Assembly: GCF_001279725.1 (NCBI RefSeq) | Contig: NZ_LGDE01000192.1 | Coordinates: forward strand, 9,286-73,285 | Reading direction: 5' to 3' | Length of the DNA: 64,000 nucleotides | Origin: Streptomyces sp. WM4235 | GTDB taxonomy: Bacteria > Actinomycetota > Actinomycetes > Streptomycetales > Streptomycetaceae | Shown: in pieces, positions 34,481 to 43,022 of the stretch | How positions within the stretch are numbered: position 1 is the stretch's first letter | Layout: the number at the start of each line of letters is the position of its first letter | Notes under the pieces: generated by a model | Database searches by the model: none | What the model was told of the DNA's origin: nothing | Seen by the model: the letters and a program-made list of their open reading frames with translations, nothing else | Position numbers and translations under genes: made by a program

Positions 34481-35335
34481 ATGCCGATCGATGCCGCGAA
34501 GGCCCTCGCCGCCGCCCCCCGCCGCGGGGACATCGCCTGGGACCACAAGGACATCCAGCTCTACCACCTCGGCCTCGGCGCCGGCCGCCCGGCCACCGAC
34601 CCCGACGAGCTGCGCTACACCCTCGAATCCAAACTCCACGTCCTCCCCAGCTTCGCGACCGTCGCCGGCGCCGGCATGGCGATGCTCGGCGGCCTCGCCG
34701 CCCCCGGGATCGACGTGAACCTCGCCGCCGTCCTGCACGGCGGACACTCCATCGAGCTGCACCGGCCGATCCCCGTCAAGGGGCAGGCCACTTCCAGCTC
34801 CCACGTCGCCGCCATTCACGACAAGGGCAAGGCGGCCGTGATCGTCCTGCGCTCCGAGGTCGCCGACGCCGACGGCCCGTTGTGGACCAGCGACGCCCAG
34901 ATCTTCGTCCGCGGCGAAGGCGGCTTCGGCGGGGAACGCGGACCCTCCGTCAAGGAGGAGGCGCCCGACCGGGAGCCCGACCGGACCGTCGAACGACACA
35001 TCCGCGAGGAGCAGGCGCTGCTCTACCGGCTGTCGGGCGACTGGAACCCGCTGCACGCCGACCCGGAGTTCGCCAAACCGGCCGGCTTCGACCGGCCGAT
35101 CCTGCACGGCCTGTGCTCGTACGGGATGACGCTCAAGGCCGTCGTCGACACCGCGCTGGGCGGCGACGTCACCCGGGTCCGCGCCTACCGCACCCGCTTC
35201 GCCGGGATCGTCTTCCCCGGCGAGACCCTGCGCATCCGGATGTGGGAAGAGCCCGGCCGGGTGCGGGTGTCGGTGACCGCCGTCGAACGGGACGACGCGC
35301 CGGTCCTCGCCGACACCGTCGTCGAACACGCGTAA
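34481..35335 (+). CDS. chsH3: MaoC-type enoyl-CoA hydratase, ChsH3-like
   Basis: 284 residues, a double hot-dog fold. The hydratase-2 motif is in YRLSGDWNPLHADPEFA (Asp187, His192), followed by PILHGLCSYGMTLKAV. Length and pattern match the mycobacterial steroid hydratase ChsH3 (Rv3538). It adds water to the side-chain enoyl-CoA made by acyl-CoA dehydrogenases such as FadE34. The ATG follows a AAGGAG ribosome site. It heads a three-gene operon with a zinc alcohol dehydrogenase and an Hsd4A-like SDR under a perfect KstR operator. Conclusion: a beta-oxidation enzyme of steroid degradation; the substrate step is inferred by homology. Confidence 0.83.
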   Translation: MPIDAAKALAAAPRRGDIAWDHKDIQLYHLGLGAGRPATDPDELRYTLESKLHVLPSFATVAGAGMAMLGGLAAPGIDVNLAAVLHGGHSIELHRPIPVKGQATSSSHVAAIHDKGKAAVIVLRSEVADADGPLWTSDAQIFVRGEGGFGGERGPSVKEEAPDREPDRTVERHIREEQALLYRLSGDWNPLHADPEFAKPAGFDRPILHGLCSYGMTLKAVVDTALGGDVTRVRAYRTRFAGIVFPGETLRIRMWEEPGRVRVSVTAVERDDAPVLADTVVEHA

Positions 35336-35377
35336 GCGCCGAGCACGCGCAAACCACACGACCCAAGGAGCCGCACC

Positions 35378-36454
35378 GTGCGCGCAGCACTGCAGAGCCA
35401 GATCGGTCAGGACAAGCTCGAAGTCGTCGACGACATGGAGGCCGTGGGCTTCGGCCCCGGCAAGGTCAGGATCCGGATCAAGGCCACCGGCCTGTGCCAC
35501 TCCGACCTCTCGGCGATGAGCGGCGTGCTGCCGCAGCCGGCCCCCTTCATCCCCGGGCACGAGGGCTCGGGCGTGATCACGGACGTCGGCGACGGGGTCA
35601 CCGACCACAAGATCGGGGACCGGGTCCTGGTCTGCTGGCTGCCGCCCTGCGGGCACTGTCCCTCCTGCAAGCGGGGCCAGGGCCACCTGTGCCTGGAGGC
35701 GTTCGGAAACGTCGCCACCCCCAACTTCCGGCGCGGGAGCGACGACATCTTCGGCTTCGCCGGCACCGGCACCTTCGCCGAGGAGATGGTCGTCCCCGCC
35801 GGGTGCGCCGTACCGATCCCCGACGACGTCCCCTTCGACATCGCCGCCCTGATCGGCTGCGGCGTCACCACCGGACTCGGCGCCGCCATCAACACGGCCA
35901 AGGTCGAGGCCGGCTCCTCGGTCGCCGTCATCGGCTGCGGCGGCGTGGGCATCTCCGTCATCCAGGGCGCCAAGGTGCAGGGCGCCGCCCAGATCGTCGC
36001 CGTCGACCCGGTCGCCTCACGGCGGGAGGCGGCGCTGCGCTTCGGGGCGACCGAGGCCGTCTCCCCGGAGGCCTTCGGTGACGCCAGGAACCGGATCACC
36101 GCGGGCGAGGGCTTCGACTACGTCTTCGAGGTGGTCGGCAAGTCCACGACCACGCAGACCGCCTACGAGATGACCCGGCGCGGCGGCTCCGTCGTCGTGG
36201 TCGGCGCGGGCGCCCTCGACGACACCTACTCGATCAACATGTTCTCGCTGTTCTTCGACGAGAAGAAGATCCTGCCGTCGATGTACGGCGGCGGAGACGT
36301 CCTGCGTTCCTACGAGCGCACCATCGCCCTGTGGCGGGCCGGCCGGGTGGACCTCGCGGGCCTGATCACCCACCGGGTGCGGCTCGGCGAGATCAACGAC
36401 GCCCTCGACCAGATGCGCACCGGCGTCGCCCTGCGCACCTGCATCGAACTCTGA
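35378..36454 (+). CDS. Zinc-dependent alcohol dehydrogenase
   Basis: 358 residues from a GTG following AAGGAG. Catalytic zinc ligands are Cys40 (TGLCHSD) and His61 (PGHEGSG), with the structural zinc cysteines in CGHCPSCKRGQGHLC (Cys91, 94, 97, 105). The Rossmann motif appears as VAVIGCGGVGIS. It belongs to the medium-chain dehydrogenase family, similar to the nicotinoprotein/NDMA-dependent group. A steroid side-chain alcohol is a plausible substrate, given the operon with ChsH3- and Hsd4A-like genes and its KstR site, but a general alcohol or aldehyde function is equally consistent with the sequence alone. Confidence 0.85.
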   Translation: MRAALQSQIGQDKLEVVDDMEAVGFGPGKVRIRIKATGLCHSDLSAMSGVLPQPAPFIPGHEGSGVITDVGDGVTDHKIGDRVLVCWLPPCGHCPSCKRGQGHLCLEAFGNVATPNFRRGSDDIFGFAGTGTFAEEMVVPAGCAVPIPDDVPFDIAALIGCGVTTGLGAAINTAKVEAGSSVAVIGCGGVGISVIQGAKVQGAAQIVAVDPVASRREAALRFGATEAVSPEAFGDARNRITAGEGFDYVFEVVGKSTTTQTAYEMTRRGGSVVVVGAGALDDTYSINMFSLFFDEKKILPSMYGGGDVLRSYERTIALWRAGRVDLAGLITHRVRLGEINDALDQMRTGVALRTCIEL

Positions 36455-36470
36455 GAGAGGAACCGTACGG

Positions 36471-37412
36471 ATGTCACTGCCACTTGAGGGACTCTCCGCG
36501 ATCGTCACGGGGGCGGGCCGGGGCCTGGGCCGGGCGGAGGCGATCGAACTCGCCCGGCTCGGCGCGAGCGTGGTCGTCAACGACTTCGGCCAACCCGGCC
36601 GCGACGGCTCGGGGGAGGCCTCCGCCGCCCCGGCGGAGGAGGTGGCCGCGGAGATCCGCGCGGCGGGCGGAGCGGCCGTCGCCCACCTCGGCGACGTCGC
36701 CGACTTCGAGCAGGCCCGGGAACTGGTCGAACTGGCCGTCGCCAGCTTCGGCAAGCTCGACGTCCTCGTCAACAACGCGGGCATCCTGCGCGACCGGATG
36801 GTCTTCTCGATGTCGGAGGCCGAATGGGACTCGGTGATCCGGGTCCACCTCAAGGGCCACTTCAACACCACGCACTTCGCCTCGGTGCACTGGCGGGAAC
36901 GCTCCAAGGCGGCCGGCGGCCCGGTCTACGGCCGGATCGTCAACACCTCCTCCGAGGCCTTCCTCGGCGGCTCGGCGGGCCAGCCGAACTACGCGGCGGC
37001 CAAGGGCGGCATCGTGGGCCTCACCACCTCGACGGCCCTCGCCCTCGCCAAGTACGGGGTCACGGCCAACGCGATCTGCCCGCGCGCCCGCACCCGCATG
37101 ACCGAGGACGTCTTCGCCGGCTTCCAGGTGCCGCAGGACGGCAAGCTCGACGCCCTTGCCCCCGAGCACGTCTCCCCGCTGGTCGGCTACCTGGCCTCGC
37201 CGGCCTCGGCGAAGGCCAACGGGCAACTGTTCGTGGTGCACGGCGGCATCGTCGTCGTGATGGAACGCCCCAAGCCGGCCGCGAAGTTCGACACCACCAA
37301 GGAGGCCTTCTCCTACGAGGAACTCGACGAGGTCCTCACCCCGCACTACGACGCCCGCCCCGCGAACGAGACCTTCGCGGCCACGGAGGTGCTCGGCCTC
37401 AAGCACGACTGA
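36471..37412 (+). CDS. hsd4A: Hsd4A-like short-chain dehydrogenase (3-hydroxyacyl-CoA type)
   Basis: 313 residues. The NAD motif TGAGRGLGRAEAIELARLGA (13-32) and VNDFGQPGRDGSG are typical of multifunctional-enzyme-2-like SDRs. Catalytic Ser160/161 (NTSSEAF), Tyr174 and Lys178 (YAAAKGG) are present, with a C-terminal extension ending KEAFSYEELDEVLTPHYDARP. It resembles Hsd4A (Rv3502c), which oxidises the 3-hydroxyacyl-CoA of the steroid side chain and has 17-beta-hydroxysteroid activity. It is 16 bases after the alcohol dehydrogenase. The 3' end of the gene runs into a 17-bp tandem repeat. Confidence 0.82.
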   Translation: MSLPLEGLSAIVTGAGRGLGRAEAIELARLGASVVVNDFGQPGRDGSGEASAAPAEEVAAEIRAAGGAAVAHLGDVADFEQARELVELAVASFGKLDVLVNNAGILRDRMVFSMSEAEWDSVIRVHLKGHFNTTHFASVHWRERSKAAGGPVYGRIVNTSSEAFLGGSAGQPNYAAAKGGIVGLTTSTALALAKYGVTANAICPRARTRMTEDVFAGFQVPQDGKLDALAPEHVSPLVGYLASPASAKANGQLFVVHGGIVVVMERPKPAAKFDTTKEAFSYEELDEVLTPHYDARPANETFAATEVLGLKHD

Positions 37413-37453
37413 CACGAGAGCACGACTGACACGAGAGCGCGACTGGCACGAGC
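37403..37453. repeat. 17-bp tandem repeat at the end of the SDR gene
   Basis: Two identical copies of GCACGACTGACACGAGA and one variant lie head to tail. The first contains the stop codon of the SDR gene, so a duplication of the last codons and the stop has created extra stop copies downstream. Confidence 0.8.
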
Positions 37454-37490
37454 GGGGACCGGAGCCCCCGGGCCCCGGGCCCCGCTCGCG

Positions 37491-38120
37491 TCACGCCCCG
37501 GGCGCCAGGCCCAGCGCGGCGCGCAGGTCGGCGGGCTCCCGGTAGTGGACGCCCGTCATGCCGAGCGCGACGGCCGCCCGGACGTTCTCCTCGCGGTCGT
37601 CGACGAACAGGCAGCGGGCCGGGTCGACGCCCGCCCGGGCGGCTGCGATCTCGTAGATCTCCCGGTCCGGCTTCGCCACGCCCACGCGGGCGCTGCTCAC
37701 CACGTGGTCCGCGAGGTCGGCCAGCCCCAGGGACTCCAGGTCGTCCTCCAGGTCCAGGGTCGCGTTCGTCACCAGGACCACGGGCCTCCCCGCCGCGCGC
37801 ACCCGGCGCAGCAGGTCCACGACCGCCGGGTCGGCGGAGAACGGCGCCCCGGTGAAGGCGTCGGCCAACGCGCGGGCCGTGTCGACCGGCAGGCCGAACG
37901 ACCCGGCGAGTTCGGCCGTGACGGACTCCGCCCACTGGTCGCGGGTGAGCCGGCCCACCATCAGCGGCTCCTCCCGCTCGGGGGCGAACGCCACCTTGCC
38001 GGTCGTGCCCTCGGCCAGCCCCGCCGCCCGCTCCAGCTCCGTCACCCGGGTCGTGTCGTAGAACCGGATCACCTGGTCGACATCGCACAGCACCGCGTCG
38101 TGAGCCCCTGGGTTCGCCAT
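37491..38120 (-). CDS. HAD-family hydrolase
   Basis: 209 residues. Motif I is AVLCDVDQVIRFYD (DxD), motif II is VVLVTNAT, motif III is a Lys in GVAKPDREIYEIAA, and motif IV is LFVDDREENVRAA. The helical cap lies between about 20 and 95. This is the layout of a phosphatase or dehalogenase-type HAD; the substrate is not known. The ATG is adopted as the first in-frame start with coding character. It converges with the SDR operon. Confidence 0.85.
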   Translation of the reverse strand: MANPGAHDAVLCDVDQVIRFYDTTRVTELERAAGLAEGTTGKVAFAPEREEPLMVGRLTRDQWAESVTAELAGSFGLPVDTARALADAFTGAPFSADPAVVDLLRRVRAAGRPVVLVTNATLDLEDDLESLGLADLADHVVSSARVGVAKPDREIYEIAAARAGVDPARCLFVDDREENVRAAVALGMTGVHYREPADLRAALGLAPGA

Positions 38121-38164
38121 CTCCCCTGTCTAGCAGAGGCCCGCCGGCGCCCGACGTACGGGCC

Positions 38165-39313
38165 TCAGCTCAGCGGTGCCTGTTGGAGCGGGACCGGGCG
38201 CGGCGCCGCCGGCGGGGCGGGGTCCACGTGCGCGGCGGCCACGTCCTCCGGCTCCGCGTCCACCGGGGGCACCTCCGCCGGGGCCACCCGCACCGGGGGC
38301 GGCGGGGCGATCGGCCGGCGCAGGGTGGCCACACCGCACGGGACCTCCGGCGTGGCGTACGGAAGCCGCAACCGGCCCTCCGCGTTCCACAGGCCGCCGC
38401 CGAGCCAGCCCATCGGGGCCGCCAGGCGGAAGACGTGCCGGTCGGCGGGCCGCCACAGCACGATCCCCTCGGGCACGCGCAGCGCCACCCCACAGGTCTC
38501 CGGCATCAGCGCCTGCCCCGGCTGCACCGCGAACGGCACCGCGTCCGCCGGCCGCAGGCACTCCGGGAAGCGGACCGGGCGGGAACTGCCCAGGACCCCC
38601 CAGCCGAGCCGGGGCTCACCCGGCGCGTCCGAGCGGATCAGCAGCAGGCCGCTGTCCGGGGCCGCCGACAACAACCGGTCGTCGCTTTCCTCCGCGATCT
38701 GCAGGAGCGGGGTGACGTCCCCGCCCCGGCACAGGTCGACGGCCACGCTCTTGGTGCGGCCGTCCAGTTCACGGTCCAGCGCCAGCAGGCGGCCCGTCCG
38801 GTCCAGCCAGACGCCGCCCGAACAGCGGCCGGGCACCAGGGCCACGCGCTCCGGGCCGAACGCGCTCCCGGCCACCTGCCAGACGGTGGTCTCGTCCGCC
38901 CCCACCTCCAGGGCGAAGGCCGCACCGCCGTCCGGGCACGGCGGCAGCAGGCTCACCCGTACGTCCTCGGTCGCGGGCTGTACGGCGCCCAGCGGGCGTT
39001 CCCCGGTGCGGGGACCCCCGGCGGCGCCGCCCGCCGACCCGACGGGCCCCGTCGGGTACAGCAGCGCGAAGGCGTGTCGCTCCGCGACGCGACGGTGGAT
39101 CAGCACCCGCCCGTCGGCGAGCGGCGACACCTCGGTGTCCGCCTCCTCCGGCTGCGAGAGCGGCAGCGGGACCGCGTACGGCTCCGGTCCGGAGAGGGTC
39201 CAACGCTCCGGGTAGCGGGCCTCGCCGTCCCCGGCCAGGCGGGTCGCGTACGACCCGTCCGCGGCGATCGTGAACGGGGCCGTCGTCGTCATTTCGATGG
39301 CACAGACAGTCAT
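38165..39313 (-). CDS. Conserved Streptomyces protein, beta-rich, function unknown
   Basis: 382 residues. The start MTVCAIEMTTTAPFTI follows a GGAGGT ribosome site ten bases upstream; this decides between it and an earlier GTG. The central part has repeated W/L-containing segments (RWTLSGPEPYAVPLPL, LEVGADETTVWQVAG, VWLDRTGRLLALDREL), suggesting beta-propeller-like strands, and the C-terminus is Pro/Ala-rich (PPPPVRVAPAEVPPVD). There is no signal peptide, transmembrane helix or catalytic motif that I recognise. It faces the Nif3-type gene on the opposite strand. Confidence 0.75.
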   Translation of the reverse strand: MTVCAIEMTTTAPFTIAADGSYATRLAGDGEARYPERWTLSGPEPYAVPLPLSQPEEADTEVSPLADGRVLIHRRVAERHAFALLYPTGPVGSAGGAAGGPRTGERPLGAVQPATEDVRVSLLPPCPDGGAAFALEVGADETTVWQVAGSAFGPERVALVPGRCSGGVWLDRTGRLLALDRELDGRTKSVAVDLCRGGDVTPLLQIAEESDDRLLSAAPDSGLLLIRSDAPGEPRLGWGVLGSSRPVRFPECLRPADAVPFAVQPGQALMPETCGVALRVPEGIVLWRPADRHVFRLAAPMGWLGGGLWNAEGRLRLPYATPEVPCGVATLRRPIAPPPPVRVAPAEVPPVDAEPEDVAAAHVDPAPPAAPRPVPLQQAPLS

Positions 39314-39590
39314 CCGGGCCGTCACCTCCGGTGAGGAAGCTAGTTTTCGCGCCTCACGCCGAACAACACCAGCAACCGCGCTTCACACGTACGGGTGGCC
39401 CGATGCTCGTTCCCCCCTGACGGAGACCGGCAGTGTGCTGTGCCATTTCGGGGGGTTTGGGATGAGGAGGGCGGGTCCCGCGCCACCCCCCGGGAGTTCC
39501 CGAAGACGCCCCGGGACACCCGGCGACCGCCCGCGGGAACGGCCCGACGTCGAGCACGGGGCCGGTCCGGGCGGACGGTAGCCTTGGCCC

Positions 39591-40448
39591 GTGCCCCGTC
39601 TCTCTGAAGTCATCGCCGCGCTGGACGCTCTCTGGCCCCCCTCGCGGGCCGAGCAGTGGGACGCGGTCGGAACCGTCTGCGGCGACCCCGACGCCGAGAT
39701 CTCCCGCGTCCTGTTCGCCGTCGACCCCGTCCAGGAGATCATCGACGAGGCCGTGAAACTGGGCGCCGACCTGGTCGTCACCCACCACCCCCTCTACCTG
39801 CGGGGCACCACCACCGTCGAGGCGGGCACCTTCAAGGGCCGCGTCGTGCACACGCTGATCAAGAACGACATCGCCCTGCACGTCGCGCACACCAACGCCG
39901 ACACCGCCGACCCCGGCGTCTCCGACGCCCTGGCCGGCGCTCTCGACCTGCGCATCACCGGCCCCCTGGTCCCGGACCCCACCGACCCCGAGGGCCGCCG
40001 CGGCCTCGGCCGGATCTGCGAACTGGACCACCCCGAGACCCTCCGCGAGTTCGCCGCCCGCGCCGCCGCCTGGCTGCCCCAGACCGCACAGGGCATCCGC
40101 GTGGCCGGCGACCCGGACACGCCGATCCGCACCGTCGCCGTCAGCGGCGGCTCCGGCGACAGCCTCTTCGAGCAGGTCCGCGCCGCCGGCGTGGACGTCT
40201 TCCTCACCTCCGACCTGCGCCACCACCCGGTGTCCGAGGCCCGCGGGCAGAGCCCGCTCGCCCTCGTCGACGCCGCCCACTGGGCCACCGAGTGGCCCTG
40301 GTGCGAGCAGGCCGCCGCGCAGCTCGACGCGATCTCCGAGCGCCACGGCTGGGGTCTGCGGACCCACGTCTCGCGCACGGTCACCGACCCGTGGACGGCG
40401 CACGCGCCGTCCGTGACCTCCCCTTCTAACCCTGGAGCCCCCAACTGA
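39591..40448 (+). CDS. Nif3-like dinuclear metal protein
   Basis: 285 residues from a GTG. Metal-binding motifs are VVTHHPLYLRG, HTNADTA and, near the end, TSDLRHHPVSEARG and LVDAAHWATEW. This matches the Nif3/YbgI group (about 250-370 residues), a conserved family of unclear physiological role proposed to be GTP cyclohydrolase I-like or a metal chaperone. It is the first gene of a three-gene unit with a zinc-ribbon coiled-coil protein and an RNase H-phosphatase. Its TGA overlaps the following start (CTGA). Confidence 0.88.
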   Translation: MPRLSEVIAALDALWPPSRAEQWDAVGTVCGDPDAEISRVLFAVDPVQEIIDEAVKLGADLVVTHHPLYLRGTTTVEAGTFKGRVVHTLIKNDIALHVAHTNADTADPGVSDALAGALDLRITGPLVPDPTDPEGRRGLGRICELDHPETLREFAARAAAWLPQTAQGIRVAGDPDTPIRTVAVSGGSGDSLFEQVRAAGVDVFLTSDLRHHPVSEARGQSPLALVDAAHWATEWPWCEQAAAQLDAISERHGWGLRTHVSRTVTDPWTAHAPSVTSPSNPGAPN

Positions 40449-41188
40449 ACGCCGAGCCCGCCGACCAGATCCGACTTCTCGACGTCCAGGCCCTGGACGT
40501 CCGGCTGTCTCAGCTCGCCCACAAGCGCAAGTCGCTCCCCGAGCACGCCGAGGTCGACTCCCTGGCCAAGGACCTCACCCAGCAGCGCGACATGCTCGTC
40601 GCCGCCCAGACCCAGGCCAAGGACGCCGCCCGCGAGCAGACCAAGGCGGAGCAGGACGTCGACCAGGTCCGTCAGCGCGCGGCCCGCGACCAGCAGCGGC
40701 TCGACTCGGGCGTCGGCGTCTCGGCCCGCGACCTGGAGAACCTCCAGCGCGAGGTCGTCCTGCTCGCCAAGCGCCAGGGCGACCTGGAGGACGTGGTCCT
40801 GGAGGTCATGGAGCGTCTGGAGGGCGCGCAGGAGCGCGTCACCGAGCTGACCGAGCGGGTCGCCTCGCTGGAGGTCAAGCTCGCGGACGCCACCGCGCGC
40901 CGTGACGCCGCCACCGGCGAGATCGACGCCGAGGTCGCCGGCATCGCCAAGGACCGCGAGGTCATCGTCGGCTCCATGCCGGAAGCCCTGATGGCGCTGT
41001 ACGAGAAGATCCGCGTCAAGCAGGGCGGCGTCGGCGCCGCGCGCCTCTACCAGCGCCGCTGCGAGGGCTGCCGCCTGGAGCTCGACATGGCCGAGGTCAA
41101 CGAGATCAAGGCCGCGGCCCGCGACCAGGTCGTCCGCCACGACAACTGCGGCCGCATCCTCGTCCGTACGGCCGACTCGGGCATCTGA
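40445..41188 (+). CDS. Zinc-ribbon coiled-coil protein, CTG start
   Basis: 247 residues. The predicted start is a CTG at the CTGA overlap with the Nif3 stop, seven bases after GGAG; the first ATG-type starts in the frame come about 150 bases later and would cut into the coiled coil. From the CTG, the protein reads LNAEPADQIRLLDVQALDVR, which matches the usual N-terminus of this family. A long coiled coil (about 25-180) is followed by a zinc ribbon in CEGC and a HDNC pair, where a His replaces the usual first Cys of the second knuckle. The family is thought to bind zinc and nucleic acid; function is not settled. Confidence 0.82.
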   Translation: MNAEPADQIRLLDVQALDVRLSQLAHKRKSLPEHAEVDSLAKDLTQQRDMLVAAQTQAKDAAREQTKAEQDVDQVRQRAARDQQRLDSGVGVSARDLENLQREVVLLAKRQGDLEDVVLEVMERLEGAQERVTELTERVASLEVKLADATARRDAATGEIDAEVAGIAKDREVIVGSMPEALMALYEKIRVKQGGVGAARLYQRRCEGCRLELDMAEVNEIKAAARDQVVRHDNCGRILVRTADSGI

Positions 41189-42456
41189 TGCCGCGGTTTG
41201 TCGTGGAAGCGGACGGCGGCTCCCGGGGCAACCCGGGGCCCGCCGGCTACGGCGCGGTCGTCCTCGACCCGGCGACGGGGGAGACCCTCGCCGAGCGCGC
41301 CGAGTACATCGGCGTCGCGACGAACAACGTGGCGGAGTACAAGGGTCTGATCGCCGGGCTGCGCGCCGCGCACGAGCTGGCGCCGGACGCGGTGGTCCTC
41401 GTCCGCATGGACTCCAAGCTCGTCGTCGAGCAGATGTCGGGGCGCTGGAAGATCAAGCACCCGGACATGAAGCCGCTCGCGGCGGAGGCGGCGAAGATCC
41501 TGCCCCGCTCGCAGGTGACGTACGAGTGGATCCCGCGCGAGAAGAACAAGCACGCGGACCGGCTCGCCAACGAGGCCATGGACGCCGGCAAGCGCGGCGG
41601 GCAGTGGGAGCCGTCGGGCTCCACGGCCGTCTTCGACCGGAGCGCCGCGCGCGCCCTGGCGACCCCGCCGGCCTCCGGGCCGCCCGGGGACGCGGTGGCC
41701 GGCGCGGCCGCCGTCCGGGCGGCGCTCGCCGCCTCCGCGGCCCCGGCCGCCGACACCCTGTTCGCGGAACCCGCCGCCGAGGAGGCACCCGCCGGCGCGC
41801 CCGCCGCGGGCACCGGCTGGGGTCCCGACCTCGGCGCGCCCGCGACCCTGGTACTGCTGCGGCACGGCGAGACGGCCCTGACCCCGCAGAAGCGCTTCTC
41901 CGGCAGCGGCGGCACCGACCCCGAACTCTCCCCGGCCGGCCGTCGCCAGGCCGCCGCGGTCGCCGAGGCGCTGGCCGCGCGGGGCACCGTACAGGCCGTC
42001 GTCAGCTCCCCGCTGCGACGCTGCCGGGAGACCGCCCAGGCGGTCGCCGACCGGCTCGGCCTGCCGGTGGCGATCGAAGAGGGCCTGCGCGAGACGGACT
42101 TCGGCGCGTGGGAGGGCCTGACCTTCGCCGAGGTGCGCGCACGGTTCCCCGACGACCTCCAGGCATGGCTGGACTCCCCGAAGGCCGCCCCCACGGGCGG
42201 CGGCGAGAGCTTCGCCACCGTCACCCGCCGGGTCTCGGCCGCGCGCGACCGGCTGGTGTCCGCGCACGCGGGCCGGACGGTGCTGGTCGTCACGCACGTG
42301 ACCCCGGTCAAGACGCTGGTGCGCCTCGCCCTGGGCGCCCCGCCCGAGTCCCTGTTCAAGATGGAGCTGTCCGCGGCCTCCCTCTCGGCCGTGGCCTACT
42401 ACGCCGACGGCAACGCCTCGGTGCGGCTGCTGAACGACACCGGCCACCTGCGCTGA
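41188..42456 (+). CDS. RNase H / acid phosphatase fusion (Rv2228c-like)
   Basis: 422 residues from an ATG inside the TGATG overlap with the zinc-ribbon gene. The N-terminal RNase HI domain has VVEADGGSRGNPGPAG, NNVAEYKGL, RMDSKLVVEQM and NKHADRLANEAM, the acidic catalytic residues. A Pro/Ala linker (about 145-205) leads to a histidine phosphatase domain with LLRHGETALT, SPLRRCRETAQ and VTHVTPVK. This is the known actinobacterial fusion of RNase H1 with a CobC-like alpha-ribazole phosphatase. It probably removes RNA from RNA-DNA hybrids. A strong terminator separates it from the RNase P RNA gene. Confidence 0.93.
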   Translation: MPRFVVEADGGSRGNPGPAGYGAVVLDPATGETLAERAEYIGVATNNVAEYKGLIAGLRAAHELAPDAVVLVRMDSKLVVEQMSGRWKIKHPDMKPLAAEAAKILPRSQVTYEWIPREKNKHADRLANEAMDAGKRGGQWEPSGSTAVFDRSAARALATPPASGPPGDAVAGAAAVRAALAASAAPAADTLFAEPAAEEAPAGAPAAGTGWGPDLGAPATLVLLRHGETALTPQKRFSGSGGTDPELSPAGRRQAAAVAEALAARGTVQAVVSSPLRRCRETAQAVADRLGLPVAIEEGLRETDFGAWEGLTFAEVRARFPDDLQAWLDSPKAAPTGGGESFATVTRRVSAARDRLVSAHAGRTVLVVTHVTPVKTLVRLALGAPPESLFKMELSAASLSAVAYYADGNASVRLLNDTGHLR

Positions 42457-42501
42457 CACCACCGCGCGCCCCGGACACACGGGGCCGCCCGGACGCACAA
42501 A

Positions 42502-42538
42502 ACCGCCCTGACCGGAGGAAACCCCTGGTCAGGGCGGT
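42502..42538. terminator. Stem-loop terminator between the RNase H-phosphatase and rnpB
   Basis: ACCGCCCTGACC pairs with GGTCAGGGCGGT (12 bp). On the minus strand it is followed by a short T-run (TTTTG), which fits termination of rnpB. It also serves the opposing gene. Confidence 0.8.
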
Positions 42539-42540
42539 GG

Positions 42541-42952
42541 CGCAGAACGACACAAGCTGTACGCCGGGTTCTGTCGCCCGGTGACCTCGCGGTCGCCGGG
42601 GAGACGGCCATCCATCTAGGACCGGCGTTGCCGCCGGCCTCGTGCGGTCTACCCGCGGACTCGGGCGGGCAGCCCTCGATCGTCCGCGCAGAGCCGTCCG
42701 GAGACGACTCCTCTTGACCTTGCTCCGGGTGGGGTTTACCTAGCCGCCTGAGTCACCTCAGGCGCTGGTGGTCTCTTACACCACCGTTTCACCCTTACCG
42801 AGGACCGAGGTCCCCGGCGGTCTGTTTTCTGTGGCACTGTCCCGCGGGTCACCCCGGGTGGCCGTTAGCCACCACCCTGCCCTGTGGAGCCCGGACGTTC
42901 CTCGGCGGGATCCGAGGATCCCGACGCGGCCGCCCGCTTGTGTCGTTCTGCG
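42541..42952 (-). ncRNA. rnpB: RNase P RNA
   Basis: The minus strand carries the bacterial type A core: GAGGAACGTCCGGGCTCCAC near the 5' end, GGGCAGGGTGGTGGCTAACGGCC-type P-helices (split by loops), GGTAAACCCCACCCGGAGCAA and, near the 3' end, TAGATGGATGG with GACAGAACCCGGCGTACAG. The ends are complementary over 17 bases (CGCAGAACGACACAAGC), giving an extended P1 helix. The mature ends may be a few bases inside these limits. It is the catalytic RNA for tRNA 5' processing. Confidence 0.95.
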
Positions 42953-42985
42953 TGACGACCATGCTACCGGCACCCCCGCGACCGC

Positions 42986-43016
42986 TTGACCTTGACGTGA
43001 CGGCAGGGTTTCTACT
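42986..43016 (+). promoter_or_regulatory. MerR-type promoter with 19-base spacer
   Basis: A -35-like TTGACC (42986-42991) and a -10-like TCTACT (43011-43016) are 19 bases apart. Between them lies an imperfect palindrome, ACCTTGACGT-G-ACGGCAGGGT. This long spacer is the hallmark of MerR-activated promoters. The predicted start of transcription falls on the regulator's own ATG. Confidence 0.6.
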
Positions 43017-43022
43017 GGCCCC

